Both the position numbers and the translations under genes were made by a program. Positions 22,407-34,465 of a stretch of DNA of 64,000 bases are shown here, one piece after another. Every line of letters begins with the position of its first letter. The stretch's first letter is position 1. This DNA is from Lepturacanthus savala (Eukaryota; Chordata; Actinopteri; Scombriformes; Trichiuridae): positions 37,995,280-38,059,279 of the forward strand of contig CM060464.1 of the NCBI GenBank assembly GCA_030544235.1, written 5' to 3'. The notes below the pieces were generated by a model. The model was not told where the DNA came from. It did not search any database and worked only from the letters and a program-made list of their open reading frames with translations.

Positions 22407-25400
22407 TTGATGTCATTGGCAAGGTTAAGCTTCGAGGCAAGAGAGCTTGCCGTATCTCTGGTGGCACTATGCAGTCTGTTCCTGCTACCTGTTCCACCCA
22501 GTATTCTGCAGCCACTGTGCTTTTCGAGCCGGCGGATCAGGGTCTTCCTCGCCACCGTTGCATCTCAGGCCGTGGTTCCAACGATACAGGACCAAATAGA
22601 TGCAGTCGACCTATCTGTTCTGTCTATAGAGGAACAGGAGGGGGCTCAACATCTTCCTTGGAAATACGCTTCTGTATTTTCCTCACACGATGGTGATCTG
22701 GGCTGCACCAACCTCATAGCCCACGAAATTCCACTGATTAATGACACCCCCATCTGTCAGCACTATCGGCGCATACCACCATCAGACTACGAAGTGGTTA
22801 AAGAGCACATCAATCAGCTCCTTTCTGCCCAGGTCATCCGGGAAAGCTGCAGTCCCTTTGCTTCGCCAATCGTCCTTGTTAAGAAAAAAGATGGTAGTCT
22901 GCGCCTGTGCGTAGACTATCGGCAGCTTAACAATAGGACCCGAAAAGACGCCTTTCCTCTCCCTCGGATCGAGGAATTGCTCGACTCACTCACTGGGGTC
23001 CGCTGGTTTTCCACTTTGGATTTAGCCAGCGGGTACAACCAGGTCCCAGTGGCTGAGGAAGACCCACCCATGACCGCATTTTGTACCCCTTTCGGCTTGT
23101 TTGAGTGGAATCGTATGCCTTTTGGGTTGTGTAATGCACCCAGTACTTTCCAGAGACTTATGCAACGTATTTTTGGGGATCAGCAATGCCAATCATTACT
23201 CTTATATCTTGAGGACATTGTCGTTTTCTCATCCACCTTCCAACAGCACCTTGACAGACTGGAAGCGGTCCTACAGCAGTTTCAACATGAGGGCCTGAAG
23301 GCAAAATTGTCCAAGTGCTCCTTTTTCCGGCAGGTGTGCTACTTGGGCCACATCATTTCCTCAGAGGGTGTTTCCACCGACCCAAGCAAGGTCGAGGTCG
23401 TAGCTATTTGGCAAACCCCTACCACCATCTTGAAGCTTCGGTCCTTTTTGGGGTTTGCCAGTTATCGCTGCTTTGTAGTGGGCTTTGCCAGGTTGGCTGC
23501 TCCTTTACATCGTCTTGTCGCTGAGCTTGTGTGATCCAAGCAGTCCATATCCAAGCAGTCGGAACACCGGGTTTCTGAAATGTGGACCGTAGAACACCAG
23601 GGGAGCTTTGAAGCTTTAAAATCCAAGCTTACCACCACTCCAGTGCTTGCATATGCTGACTTCTCACTTCCATTCATATTGGAAGTTGATGCCAGTCTTG
23701 GAGGACTGGGTGCCGTGCTCTCCCAAGAGCAAGGAGGAAAAGTCCGGACCATAGCATTTGCGAGCCAAAGTCTCTGACCCACTGAGCGAAATCCAGCCAA
23801 CTATAGCTCCATGAAGTTGGAGTTTTTGGCATTAAAGTGAGCCATGACACATAAGTTTCGGGAGTACTTGCTTGGCCACAAATGTATTGTCTTCACAGAC
23901 AACAATCCGCGTAGCCACTTGTCTACGGCTAAACTGGAAGCCCTGGAGCAACATTGGGCAGCCCAACTTGCATCCTTTGACTTCGAGCTCCGGTACCGCT
24001 CTGGAAAGAGCAACGCGAATGCGGATGCACTGTCTCGCTTGCATCCTCCCGGGACTATAGATCTTGGAGTGTTAATCTCTACTACAGCACTCCCTCAACC
24101 ATTGAAACAGGCTCTCCAGGACCGTGAGCCTGCTGCCTGCCAAGCGACCATCCAGGCTTTGCCCCAACCTCTGCCTGCAGACATCGGTGAGCTTCAGCGG
24201 GCTGACCCTGTGCTCAAGGAAGCTCTTGCCTTCTGGTATCAGAAACGGTACCCGAATTATGACGAGCACAAGCGGTTAGCTCCTCAAGCTTTGGGGCTCC
24301 TCAAACAGTGGGGGCGGTTATTAGAACAAGCTGCAGTGATGCACCACCAAGTGTCTCGCCCCGATGGAGGAGAACCAGTCCTCCAGGTGCTCTTGCCTGC
24401 TGTATTGAAGGATAGAGTCCTCACAGAGCTCCATCAAAACCATGGCCACCAGAGTGTAGGCAGGACTTTAGAATTACTCCGGCAGCGCTGCTATTGGCTG
24501 GGGATGTCTGCCGATGTGAAACGCTGGTGTCAAACTTGTGAGCAGTGTCAAGTGGCTAAGGATCCCCGGCCAACAGCCCGTAGCTTTATGGGGCACTTGC
24601 TTGCGTCAGAGCCTAATGAAATCCTGGCAATGGATTTCACACTGCTCGAACCAGCCCATAATGGCCCATAATGGGCTGGAGAATGTCCTTGTGTTAACTG
24701 ACGTCTTCAGTAAATACACTCTGGCCATCCCCAGTCGTGACCAGCGTGCCTCTACAGTGGCACACGCCCTTGTCACGGAGTGGTTCTCGAAGTTTGGTGT
24801 TCCAGTGCATATTCACTCTGATCAGGATGGCAATTTTGAAAGTGCGCTCATTCAACAGTTGTGCAACTTTTATAACATCGAAAAGTCCCGCACTACCCCA
24901 TACCATCCAGCAGGTAACGGCCAGTGTGAACGTTTCAACCGCACACTGCATGATTTGTTGCGCACTTTACCTCCTTCTCAAAAGCGTGAGTGGCACGCTT
25001 GTCTACCTCAGGTACTACATGCCTATAATACCACGCCACATCACTCCACTGGGGAGTCTCCATTCTTCCTCATGTTTGGTCGTGAAGCAAGGCTCCCTGT
25101 AGATTTCTTGCTGGGGAGAGTGCAAGATCCTGTTGGTGGGACAGTGAACAACTGGGTCCAGGAACATCAAACCCGGCTACATGTGGCTTTCGAGGGTGTT
25201 CGGGACAGGCTGAAGGAAGCAGCCAACATCGGAAGGAGAAACCCGATCAGTCCGTCCGCTTAGAGCCGTTTGGGGTGGGACAGTTGGTGCTATTAAAAGA
25301 ATTTGGTTGGACAAGTTGTGACAAGATCCAGGATAATTGGAAGCCTGTTGTGTATCGGGTGCTTAAAGCTCCCCACAACAGCGGTGCAGTGTACACAAAT

Positions 25401-25787
25401 GCACCGGAGAATGACCTTGCTAAGGTCAGACGGATGCATCGGACGTTGCTTAAGGGCATAGTCAGGGCACCTGCAACAGACCATTCTGCTCCTTTCCCCA
25501 TCTCACTTGGCCAGCCTGCAGTGTCTAAGAGCTCTTCGGATGGTGAGGACTTGATGGTGGTGAGGAGGGACACCATTCCCCCATCTACTGGTCACCTGGT
25601 TGAAGCCCAACGTGCCCATGCCCCAGTGACACCTGTGGCCCCTACAGTCCAGTCGCCTTCGGCTCCGTCAGCTGCTTCCCCCGCTGGGAGTTGCAATCCT
25701 GCTGTACTGAGTACGGCATCCTTGCAGTATGAGCCCTCAACCGCTCAGTTACATGCTGTCTCAGCTTTCTTTAGACCGTGGTCTTAG
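22407..25787 (+). pseudogene. pol: Gypsy-3 Pol (RT-RNaseH-IN), multiply broken
   Basis: RT spans about 22720-23450, with LRLCVDYRQLNNRT, FSTLDLASGYNQ and MPFGLCNAPSTFQRLM. The catalytic YxDD box reads YLED (GAG at 23211-23213), a Glu in place of the first Asp. A stop at 23532-23534 is followed by a 15-bp near-duplication. RNase H spans 23580-24030 (FILEVDASLGGLGAVLSQE, later FTDNNP and NADALSRL) with further stops near 23777 and 23838. Integrase has a zinc-binding region (HGHQSVGRTLELL to CQTCEQC) and a catalytic core (ILAMDFTLLEP, HIHSDQDGNF, CERFN). A 10-bp tandem duplication at 24655-24674 shifts its frame. The IN C-terminal module (25275-25410) and a Pro/Ser-rich tail to 25787 follow in another frame. 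Confidence 0.9.
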
Positions 25788-25810
25788 AGTCACAAGCCAT
25801 ATTTAAAGAG

Positions 25811-25829
25811 CATCGTCGGGCCGACGATG
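25811..25829. promoter_or_regulatory. Perfect 9-bp stem palindrome before the Gypsy-3 3' LTR
   Basis: CATCGTCGG-G-CCGACGATG is a perfect 9-bp inverted repeat with a 1-nt centre, just after the pol tail and about three bases before the 3' LTR start. It replaces the purine-rich tract expected there. Its role is unknown. Confidence 0.5.
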
Positions 25830-25831
25830 AC

Positions 25832-26605
25832 TGTCGATCAGTGCATTGGTAAGTCACGCTAAATGTTTGTTGTGGTTCGCTGTTAGCCAAATGCTAAGTC
25901 TTTCCTTTGCTCCTCTCCCTCTGTCAGCTGGTTGTATGCTGTGTGGTGGCTGTCTCTCTCCGCTACGCTGACCCTCTGCACTCCTCTTCCTCTTTGGATC
26001 AGACGTTAGTATCCGTACTGGACCGAACTCTCGTACGGGCGCTGAATGAGTAAGACGAGCACTGATTCACCGTGGCTATACATCCATGGCTGTTTTATTT
26101 CCGCTGCTGCTTCGCCGCCTCTACTGCTTTTCCCTCGCCGCTGCTTCGCCACCGCTTCGCTGCTGCGGCTCCTCAGCGGTTAGCCTGCTGCTTCTGCCGT
26201 TTCACCGGTTTGGTGTCTGGTTCTGTCAGTTGACCGACCGAACTGTTTCCCGCAGCTGACTCTGTGTTGTGTGTTGTTTGTGTGTGTGGAATTGGGTAGA
26301 TGTAAGATGCTACTAAGGGTTTGTTGTTGTTGTGTAATTTTTTTTTTTCATTTGATTAATTTAAGTTTTTTTGTTAATCTGGGTTTTGTTTATAGTATTG
26401 CTGGGGAAATTTACTGGGTTATTTAGGAAATTTAGTATACTTTCAATTGTGATTTATTTGTCTTAAACAAGTTAATATTGGTTGGGTTCCTCTCTGGCCA
26501 GAGACTTTTTTATTTTTTTTTTATTTTGTTGAGGCAGAGATTTTGGGTCTTTCATTTTTGTTTGGGTTGAGATTAATTTAACTTAATCCTTCTGTTATCC
26601 ATTCT
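25832..26605 (+). repeat. Gypsy-3 3' LTR, truncated
   Basis: It matches the 5' LTR from CAGTGCATTGG to CCATTCTG and then stops abruptly, missing the last several hundred bases (including the LTR terminus). It has the empty Tc1 site at about 26078-26080. Confidence 0.85.
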
Positions 26606-26934
26606 GGGAGTTTTCTGTATTTTAAACATCAAGCTTCAGAGATGTGATTTCACAGATCTTCCAGGATTGAGCTTTGATTTTTTTTAATATAAAGTTAGTT
26701 CACTGGCAGATTTAAATCCTAGAAAAGCTGTTTAACCTAATGCAGACTGCATAAACCCTGGTATGAAGCTTAGTGTGTATCATCATTTCATTCATATGGA
26801 CTTTTACTTCGAAAGGAAACAAGCATTGATCTGATTTGTGACAGATTGGCGGACGGTTACTACAGCTATACTGTGGTCTGTTAAATAGTTCCTGAACAAA
26901 CTAACTAATATGGACCAGGTGGAGGATTAGAGCA
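26606..26934. other. Unassigned sequence
   Basis: Unique-looking AT-rich sequence after the broken end of the Gypsy-3 3' LTR. Confidence 0.5.
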
Positions 26935-27115
26935 GGTGACCAGCAGGATGTCCACCACCTGACCACACCCCTGACTCATCCCCTGACCATGCCCTGACTC
27001 CTCCCCTTGACCACGCCCCTGACTCCATTCCTGACCACGCCCCTGACTCATCCCCTTGACCACGCCCGTGACTCCACGCCACTGACCCTACCTCCTGACC
27101 CCTGACTCCTCCCCC
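26935..27115. repeat. GACCACGCCCCTGACTC minisatellite
   Basis: Irregular tandem units of about 26-31 bp built on TGACCACGCCCCTGACTCAT and CCCCT, six to seven copies with variable spacers. Confidence 0.85.
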
Positions 27116-27149
27116 TTATCCAGCTGCACCCAGACAGGTAGCAGCCTGT

Positions 27150-27235
27150 CATGGAGCACACACACCCACACACACCCACACAGACGCATACTCACCCACA
27201 CATACGCACGCACACACACACAGACACACACACCA
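27150..27235. repeat. CA-rich simple repeat
   Basis: Imperfect (CACA/CCCACA) run interrupted by GACGCAT and GCACG. Confidence 0.85.
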
Positions 27236-27239
27236 CAAA

Positions 27240-27410
27240 AGAATGACTAGAGAAACCAGAAAATATTCAGAGAAAAGAAGCTGGAACCAGAGAATTGGGA
27301 CATTTTCTTCTTAAAAAATTACTCAACTTCATTAATCAATTATCAAAATAGTTGATAAGTAATGTGATAGTTGGCAACTAATCAATTAAACAACTAATGG
27401 TTGAAACTCT
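27240..27410 (+). mobile_element. Short dispersed repeat (MITE-like family M), 3' half
   Basis: It contains AGAAACCAGAAAATATTCAG, AAGCTGGAACCAGAGAATT and an end with ATCAATTATCAAAATAGTTG and CAACTAATCAATTAA. The same blocks, in the same order, occur reversed at 58961-59250, and the last third recurs at 36761-36874. It resembles a very common fish non-autonomous repeat. The left half is missing here. Confidence 0.6.
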
Positions 27411-27506
27411 AATGCTCATTCACAACACTTAAATCAACCATCCGTGATACTGTACATTTCCTGTACGTTTCCTTTTTTTTCAGTTTTTGTTTGTGTGTGT
27501 CTGCTC

Positions 27507-27965
27507 ATCAGCAGAGCACCGCTCTGTAGCAGGAGAAGCTGCAGGACAGAAGCCTTCAGCAGCTTCTCTGCTCTAAAAGGGATTATCCAGCTGCTTTCAG
27601 CGTCTCACAGACCTGCAAGTGACCAAGGACTCAACAACGTCCAGCCAGCAGCACTGAAGAAACTCAGGCCTGGTTCTACAACCAGACAAGGATTAACAAA
27701 GAGCAACACGACTACAGTTCACTGTGTTTAGGCTTTGTTCTCAACAGACAAAGAGCCCCACATGGCCTGAACTACACACAACAGCCACCACAGCAGCCAT
27801 CTTTGTAGTTCCCCCAAAGAAACACACACGCAGCATCCATACACGCACATTCACATGTACATACAGTAGACCCATTTAGTTAGATTGTTTATCGTGTGTT
27901 TTTTACTTTTGTATTTTTATGAATAAATGCTTTTGGAAAATACATTCTGCCTCTTTAAATGTTCA
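27507..27965 (+). repeat. LTR-like dispersed repeat, copy 1 (inverted partner at 59.6-60.4 kb)
   Basis: About 450 bp from CTGCTCATCAGCAGAGCACC to an AATAAA-containing end (GAATAAATGCTTTTGG, then TCTGCCTCTTTAA) match the reverse complement of about 59607-60430. The longer copy has a TATA box upstream, so this looks like the R/U5 part of an LTR. The open frame at 27444-27731 lies inside it, and a similar frame in the second copy is only shared repeat sequence. Confidence 0.6.
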
Positions 27966-27975
27966 ATAATAACAC

Positions 27976-30900
27976 TGGATTTGTTTCCACTGGACGTGTG
28001 TTTTCTAGATTTGTTTCTATAGACGTGTGTTTTCTGGATTTGTTCCTACTGGATTCGTCTTTTCTAGATTTGTTTCTATAGATGTGTTTTCTGGTTTTGT
28101 TTCTATGGACATGTGTTTTCTGGATTAGTTTCTAATGGACATGTGTTTTCTGGATTAGTTTCTAATGGACATGTGTTTTCTGGATTTGTTCCTGTAGACG
28201 TGTGTTTCTGGTTTTGTTTCTACTGGATGTGTCTTTTCTAGATTTGTTTCTATAGATGTGTTTTCTGGTTTTGTTTCTATAGACGTGTGTTTTCTGGATG
28301 TGTTTCAATAGACTTGTGTTTTCTGGATTTGTTTCTATACATGTGTTTTCAGGTTTTGTTTCTATAGACGTGTGTTTTTTTGATTTGTTTCTACTGTATG
28401 TGTCTTTTCTAGATTTGTTTCTAATGCATGTGTATTTTCTGGATTTGTTTCAATGGACTTGTGTTTTCTGGATTTGTTTCTATACATGTGTTTTCAGGTT
28501 TTGTTTCTATAGACATGTGTTTTCTAGATTTGTTTCTATAGACGTGTGTTTTCTGGATTTGTTCCTACTGGATTCGTCTTTTCTAGATTTGTTTCTATAG
28601 ATGTTTTCTGGTTTTGTTTCTATGGACATGTGTTTTCTGGATTAGTTTCTAATGGACATGTGTTTTCTGGTTTTGTTTCTACTGGATGTGTCTTTTCTAG
28701 ATTTGTTTCTATAGATGTGTTTTCTGGTTTTGTTTCTATAGACGTGTGTTTTCTGGATGTGTTTCAATAGACTTGTGTTTTCTGGATTTGTTTCTATACG
28801 TGTGTTTTCTGGATGTGTTTCAATAGACTTGTGTTTTCTGGATTTGTTTCTATACATGTGTTTTCAGGTTTTGTTTCTATAGACGTGTGTTTTCTTGATT
28901 TGTTTCTACTGTATGTGTCTTTTCTAGATTTGTTTCTAATGCATGTGTATTTTCTGGATTTGTTTCAATGGACTTGTGTTTTCTGGATTTGTTTCTATAC
29001 ATGTGTTTTCAGGTTTTGTTTCTATAGACATGTGTTTTCTAGATTTGTTTCTATAGACGTGTTGTTTCTTGATTTGTTTCTACTGGATGTGTCTTTTCTA
29101 GATTTGTTTCTATAGATGTTTTCTGGTTTTGTTTCTATGGACATGTGTTTTCTGGATTAGTTTCTAATGGACATGTGTTTTCTGGATTAGTTTCTAATGG
29201 ACATGTGTTTTCTGGATTTGTTTCTATAGACGTGTGTTTTCTGGATTTGTTTCTATACATGTGTTTTCATGTTTTGTTTCTATACATGTGTTTTCAGTTT
29301 TCGTTTCTATAGACGTGTGTTTTCTAGATTTGTTTCTACAGATGTGTGTTTTCTTGATTTGTTTCTACTGGATGTGTCTTTTCTAAATTTGTTTCTATAG
29401 ATGTGTATTTCTGGATTTGTTTCCAATGGATGTGTGTTTTCTGGATTTGTTTCTATAGACGTGTGTTTTCTGGATTTGTTTCTATAGATTTGTATTTTTC
29501 TGTTTTTTTTTCTATAGACTTGTGTTTTCTGGATTTGTTTCTATGGATGTGTGTTTTCTGGATTTGTTTCTATACATGTGTTTTCAGGTTTTGTTTCTAT
29601 AGACGTGTGTTTTCTTGATTTGTTTCTACTGGACGTGTGTTTTCTAGATTTGTTTCTATGGACGTGTTTTCTAGATTTGTTTCTAATGGATGTGTGTTTT
29701 CTGGATTTGTTTCTAATGGACATGTATTTTCTGGTTTTGTTTCTATAGATGTGTGTTTTCTGGATTTGTTTCTATAGACATGTGTTTTCTGGATTTGTTT
29801 CTAATGGACATATATTTTCAGGTTTTTTTTCTATAGACGTGTGTTTTCTAGATTTGCTTCTAATGGATGTGTGTTTTCTGGATTTGTTTCTATACATGTG
29901 TTTTCAGGTTTTGTTTCTATAGACGTGTGTTTTCTTGATTTGTTTCTACTGGACATGTCTTTTCTAGATTTGTTTCTATAGATGTGTTTTCTGGTTTTGT
30001 TTCTATAGACGTGTGTTTTCTGGATGTGTTTCAATAGACTTGTGTTTTCTGGATTTGTTTCTATACATGTGTTTTCAGGTTTTGTTTCTATAGACGTGTG
30101 TTTTCTTGATTTGTTTCTACTGTATGTGTCTTTTCTAGATTTGTTTCTAATGCATGTGTATTTTCTGGATTTGTTTCAATGGACTTGTGTTTTCTGGATT
30201 TGTTTCTATACATGTGTTTTCAGGTTTTGTTTCTATAGACATGTGTTTTCTAGATTTGTTTCTATAGACGTGTTGTTTCTTGATTTGTTTCTACTGGATG
30301 TGTCTTTTCTAGATTTGTTTCTATAGATGTTTTCTGGTTTTGTTTCTATGGACATGTGTTTTCTGGATTAGTTTCTAATGGACATGTGTTTTCTGGATTT
30401 GTTTCTAATGGACATGTGTTTTCTGGATTTGTTTCTATAGACGTGTGTTTCTGGTTTTGTTTCTACTGGATGTGTCTTTTCTAGATTTGTTTCTATAGAT
30501 GTGTTTTCTGATTTTGTTTCTATAGACGTGTGTTTTCTGGATTTGTTTCAATAGACTTGTGTTTTCTGGATTTGTTTCTATACATGTGTTTTCATGTTTT
30601 GTTTCTATACATGTGTTTTCAGTTTTCGTTTCTATAGACGTGTGTTTTCTAGATTTGTTTCTACAGATGTGTGTTTTCTTGATTTGTTTCTACTGGATGT
30701 GTCTTTTCTAAATTTGTTTCTATAGATGTGTATTTCTGGATTTGTTTCCAATGGATGTGTGTTTTCTGGATTTGTTTCTATAGACGTGTGTTTTCTGGAT
30801 TTGTTTCTATAGATTTGTATTTTTCTGGGTTTTTTTCTATAGACTTGTGTTTTCTGGATTTGTTTCTATGGATGTGTGTTTTCTGGATTTGTTTCTATAC

Positions 30901-33900
30901 ATGTGTTTTCAGGTTTTGTTTCTATAGACGTGTGTTTTCTTGATTTGTTTCTACTGGACGTGTGTTTTCTAGATTTGTTTCTATGGACGTGTTTTCTAGA
31001 TTTGTTTCTAATGGATGTGTGTTTTCTGGATTTGTTTCTAATGGACATGTATTTTCTGGTTTTGTTTCTATAGATGTGTGTTTTCTGGATTTGTTTCTAT
31101 AGACATGTGTTTTCTGGATTTGTTTCTAATGGACATATATTTTCAGGTTTTTTTTCTATAGACGTGTGTTTTCTAGATTTGCTTCTAATGGATGTGTGTT
31201 TTCTGGATTTGTTTCTATACATGTGTTTTCAGGTTTTGTTTCTATAGACGTGTGTTTTCTTGATTTGTTTCTACTGGACATGTCTTTTCTAGATTTGTTT
31301 CTATAGATGTGTTTTCTGGTTTTGTTTCTATAGACGTGTGTTTTCTGGATGTGTTTCAATAGACTTGTGTTTTCTGGATTTGTTTCTATACATGTGTTTT
31401 CAGGTTTTGTTTCTATAGACGTGTGTTTTCTTGATTTGTTTCTACTGTATGTGTCTTTTCTAGATTTGTTTCTAATGCATGTGTATTTTCTGGATTTGTT
31501 TCAATGGACTTGTGTTTTCTGGATTTGTTTCTATACATGTGTTTTCAGGTTTTGTTTCTATAGACATGTGTTTTCTAGATTTGTTTCTATAGACGTGTTG
31601 TTTCTTGATTTGTTTCTACTGGATGTGTCTTTTCTAGATTTGTTTCTATAGATGTTTTCTGGTTTTGTTTCTATGGACATGTGTTTTCTGGATTAGTTTC
31701 TAATGGACATGTGTTTTCTGGATTAGTTTCTAATGGACATGTGTTTTCTGGATTTGTTTCTATAGACGTGTGTTTCTGGTTTTGTTTCTACTGGATGTGT
31801 CTTTTCTAGATTTGTTTCTATAGATGTGTTTTCTGATTTTGTTTCTATAGACGTGTGTTTTCTGGATTTGTTTCAATAGACTTGTGTTTTCTGGATTTGT
31901 TTCTATACATGTGTTTTCATGTTTTGTTTCTATACATGTGTTTTCAGTTTTCGTTTCTATAGACGTGTGTTTTCTAGATTTGTTTCTACAGATGTGTGTT
32001 TTCTTGATTTGTTTCTACTGGATGTGTCTTTTCTAAATTTGTTTCTATAGATGTGTATTTCTGGATTTGTTTCCAATGGATGTGTGTTTTCTGGATTTGT
32101 TTCTATAGACGTGTGTTTTCTGGATTTGTTTCTATAGATTTGTATTTTTCTGGGTTTTTTTCTATAGACTTGTGTTTTCTGGATTTGTTTCTATGGATGT
32201 GTGTTTTCTGGATTTGTTTCTATACATGTGTTTTCAGGTTTTGTTTCTATAGACGTGTGTTTTCTTGATTTGTTTCTACTGGACGTGTGTTTTCTAGATT
32301 TGTTTCTATGGACGTGTTTCCTAGATTTGTTTCTAATGGATGTGTGTTTTCTGGATTTGTTTCTAATGGACATGTATTTTCTGGTTTTGTTTCTATAGAT
32401 GTGTGTTTTCTGGATTTGTTTCTATAGACATGTGTTTTCTGGATTTGTTTCTAATGGACATATATTTTCAGGTTTTTTTTCTATAGACGTGTGTTTTCTA
32501 GATTTGCTTCTAATGGATGTGTGTTTTCTGGATTTGTTTCTATACATGTGTTTTCAGGTTTTGTTTCTATAGACGTGTGTTTTCTTGATTTGTTTCTACT
32601 GGACATGTCTTTTCTAGATTTGTTTCTATAGATGTGTTTTCTGGTTTTGTTTCTATAGACGTGTGTTTTCTGGATGTGTTTCAATAGACTTGTGTTTTCT
32701 GGATTTGTTTCTATACATGTGTTTTCAGGTTTTGTTTCTATAGACGTGTGTTTTCTTGATTTGTTTCTACTGTATGTGTCTTTCTAGATTTGTTTCTAAT
32801 GCATGTGTATTTTCTGGATTTGTTTCAATGGACTTGTGTTTTCTGGATTTGTTTCTATACATGTGTTTTCAGGTTTTGTTTCTATAGACATGTGTTTTCT
32901 AGATTTGTTTCTATAGACGTGTTGTTTCTTGATTTGTTTCTACTGGATGTGTCTTTTCTAGATTTGTTTCTATAGATGTTTTCTGGTTTTGTTTCTATGG
33001 ACATGTGTTTTCTGGATTAGTTTCTAATGGACATGTGTTTTCTGGATTAGTTTCTAATGGACATGTGTTTTCTGGATTTGTTTCTATAGACGTGTGTTTC
33101 TGGTTTTGTTTCTACTGGATGTGTCTTTTCTAGATTTGTTTCTATAGATGTGTTTTCTGATTTTGTTTCTATAGACGTGTGTTTTCTGGATTTGTTTCAA
33201 TAGACTTGTGTTTTCTGGATTTGTTTCTATACATGTGTTTTCATGTTTTGTTTCTATACATGTGTTTTCAGTTTTCGTTTCTATAGACGTGTGTTTTCTA
33301 GATTTGTTTCTACAGATGTGTGTTTTCTTGATTTGTTTCTACTGGATGTGTCTTTTCTAAATTTGTTTCTATAGATGTGTATTTCTGGATTTGTTTCCAA
33401 TGGATGTGTGTTTTCTGGATTTGTTTCTATAGACGTGTGTTTTCTGGATTTGTTTCTATAGATTTGTATTTTTCTGGGTTTTTTTCTATAGACTTGTGTT
33501 TTCTGGATTTGTTTCTATGGATGTGTGTTTTCTGGATTTGTTTCTATACATGTGTTTTCAGGTTTTGTTTCTATAGACGTGTGTTTTCTTGATTTGTTTC
33601 TACTGGACGTGTGTTTTCTAGATTTGTTTCTACAGATGTGTGTTTTCTTGATTTGTTTCTACTGGATGTGTCTTTTCTAAATTTGTTTCTATAGATGTGT
33701 ATTTCTGGATTTGTTTCCAATGGATGTGTGTTTTCTGGATTTGTTTCTATATACGTGTGTTTTCTGGATTTGTTTCTATAGATTTGTATTTTTCTGGGTT
33801 TTTTTCTATAGACTTGTGTTTTCTGGATTTGTTTCTATGGATGTGTGTTTTCTGGATTTGTTTCTATACATGTGTTTTCAGGTTTTGTTTCTATAGACGT

Positions 33901-34465
33901 GTGTTTTCTTGATTTGTTTCTACTGGACGTGTTTTCTAGATTTGTTTCTATGGACGTGTTTTCTAGATTTGTTTCTAATGGATGTGTGTTTTCTGGATTT
34001 GTTTCTAATGGACATGTATTTTCTGGTTTTGTTTCTATAGATGTGTGTTTTCTGGAATTGTTTCTATAGACATGTGTTTTCTGGATTTGTTTCTAATGGA
34101 CATATATTTTCAGGGTTTTTTTCTATAGACGTGTGTTTTCTAGATTTGCTTCTAATGGATGTGTGTTTTCTGGATTTGTTTCTATACATGTGTTTTCAGG
34201 TTTTGTTTCTATAGACGTGTGTTTTCTTGATTTGTTTCTACTGGACATGTGTTTTCTAGATTTGTTTCTATGGACGTGTTTTCTAGATTTGTTTCTAATG
34301 GATGTGTGTTTTCTGGATTTGTTTCTACTGGACGTGTGTTTTCTAGATTTGTTTCTAATGGATGTGTGTTTTCTGGATTTGTTTCTACTGGACGTGTGTT
34401 TTCTAGATTTGTTTCTAATGGATGTGTGTTTTCTGGATTTGTTTCTAATGGACGTGCGTTTGGGT
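27976..34465. repeat. 29/30-bp satellite with 1,325-bp higher-order repeat
   Basis: About 6.5 kb of tandem monomers built on TTTCTGGATTTGTTTCTATA followed by GACGTGTG (29 bp) or the 30-bp TTTCTAATGGACATGTG variants. Landmarks recur every 1,325 bp: a stretch at 30024, 31349 and 32674, and another at 29403, 30728, 32053 and 33377 (last interval 1,324). The middle copies differ by only a few bases. The first copy lacks about 114 bp (28813 to 30024 is 1,211), and a 320-bp sub-block repeats at 33377/33697. Long open frames on both strands arise because the monomer lacks stops; they are not genes. Confidence 0.97.

Larger units (their letters stand above)
18567..26605 (+). mobile_element. Gypsy-3: decayed non-chromodomain Gypsy retrotransposon
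   Basis: The 5' LTR (about 18567-21370, with a Tc1 inserted) and a truncated 3' LTR (about 25832-26605) share long identical stretches around GTTCGCTGTTAGCCA and CTCTCGTACGGGCGCTGAAT. The interior carries a primer site, gag, RT, RNase H and IN in the usual Gypsy order. There is no chromodomain, so it is a lineage separate from Gypsy-1 and Gypsy-2. Several frameshifts, a mutated RT catalytic Asp and a missing PR/knuckle region make it defective. The 3' end of the 3' LTR is lost at about 26606, so no TSD can be read. Confidence 0.9.

Noticed and set aside
27444..27731. Conserved peptide shared with 60105-60509
   Set aside because: Both frames sit inside two copies of one LTR-like repeat, so the similarity is at DNA level and not evidence of a protein.
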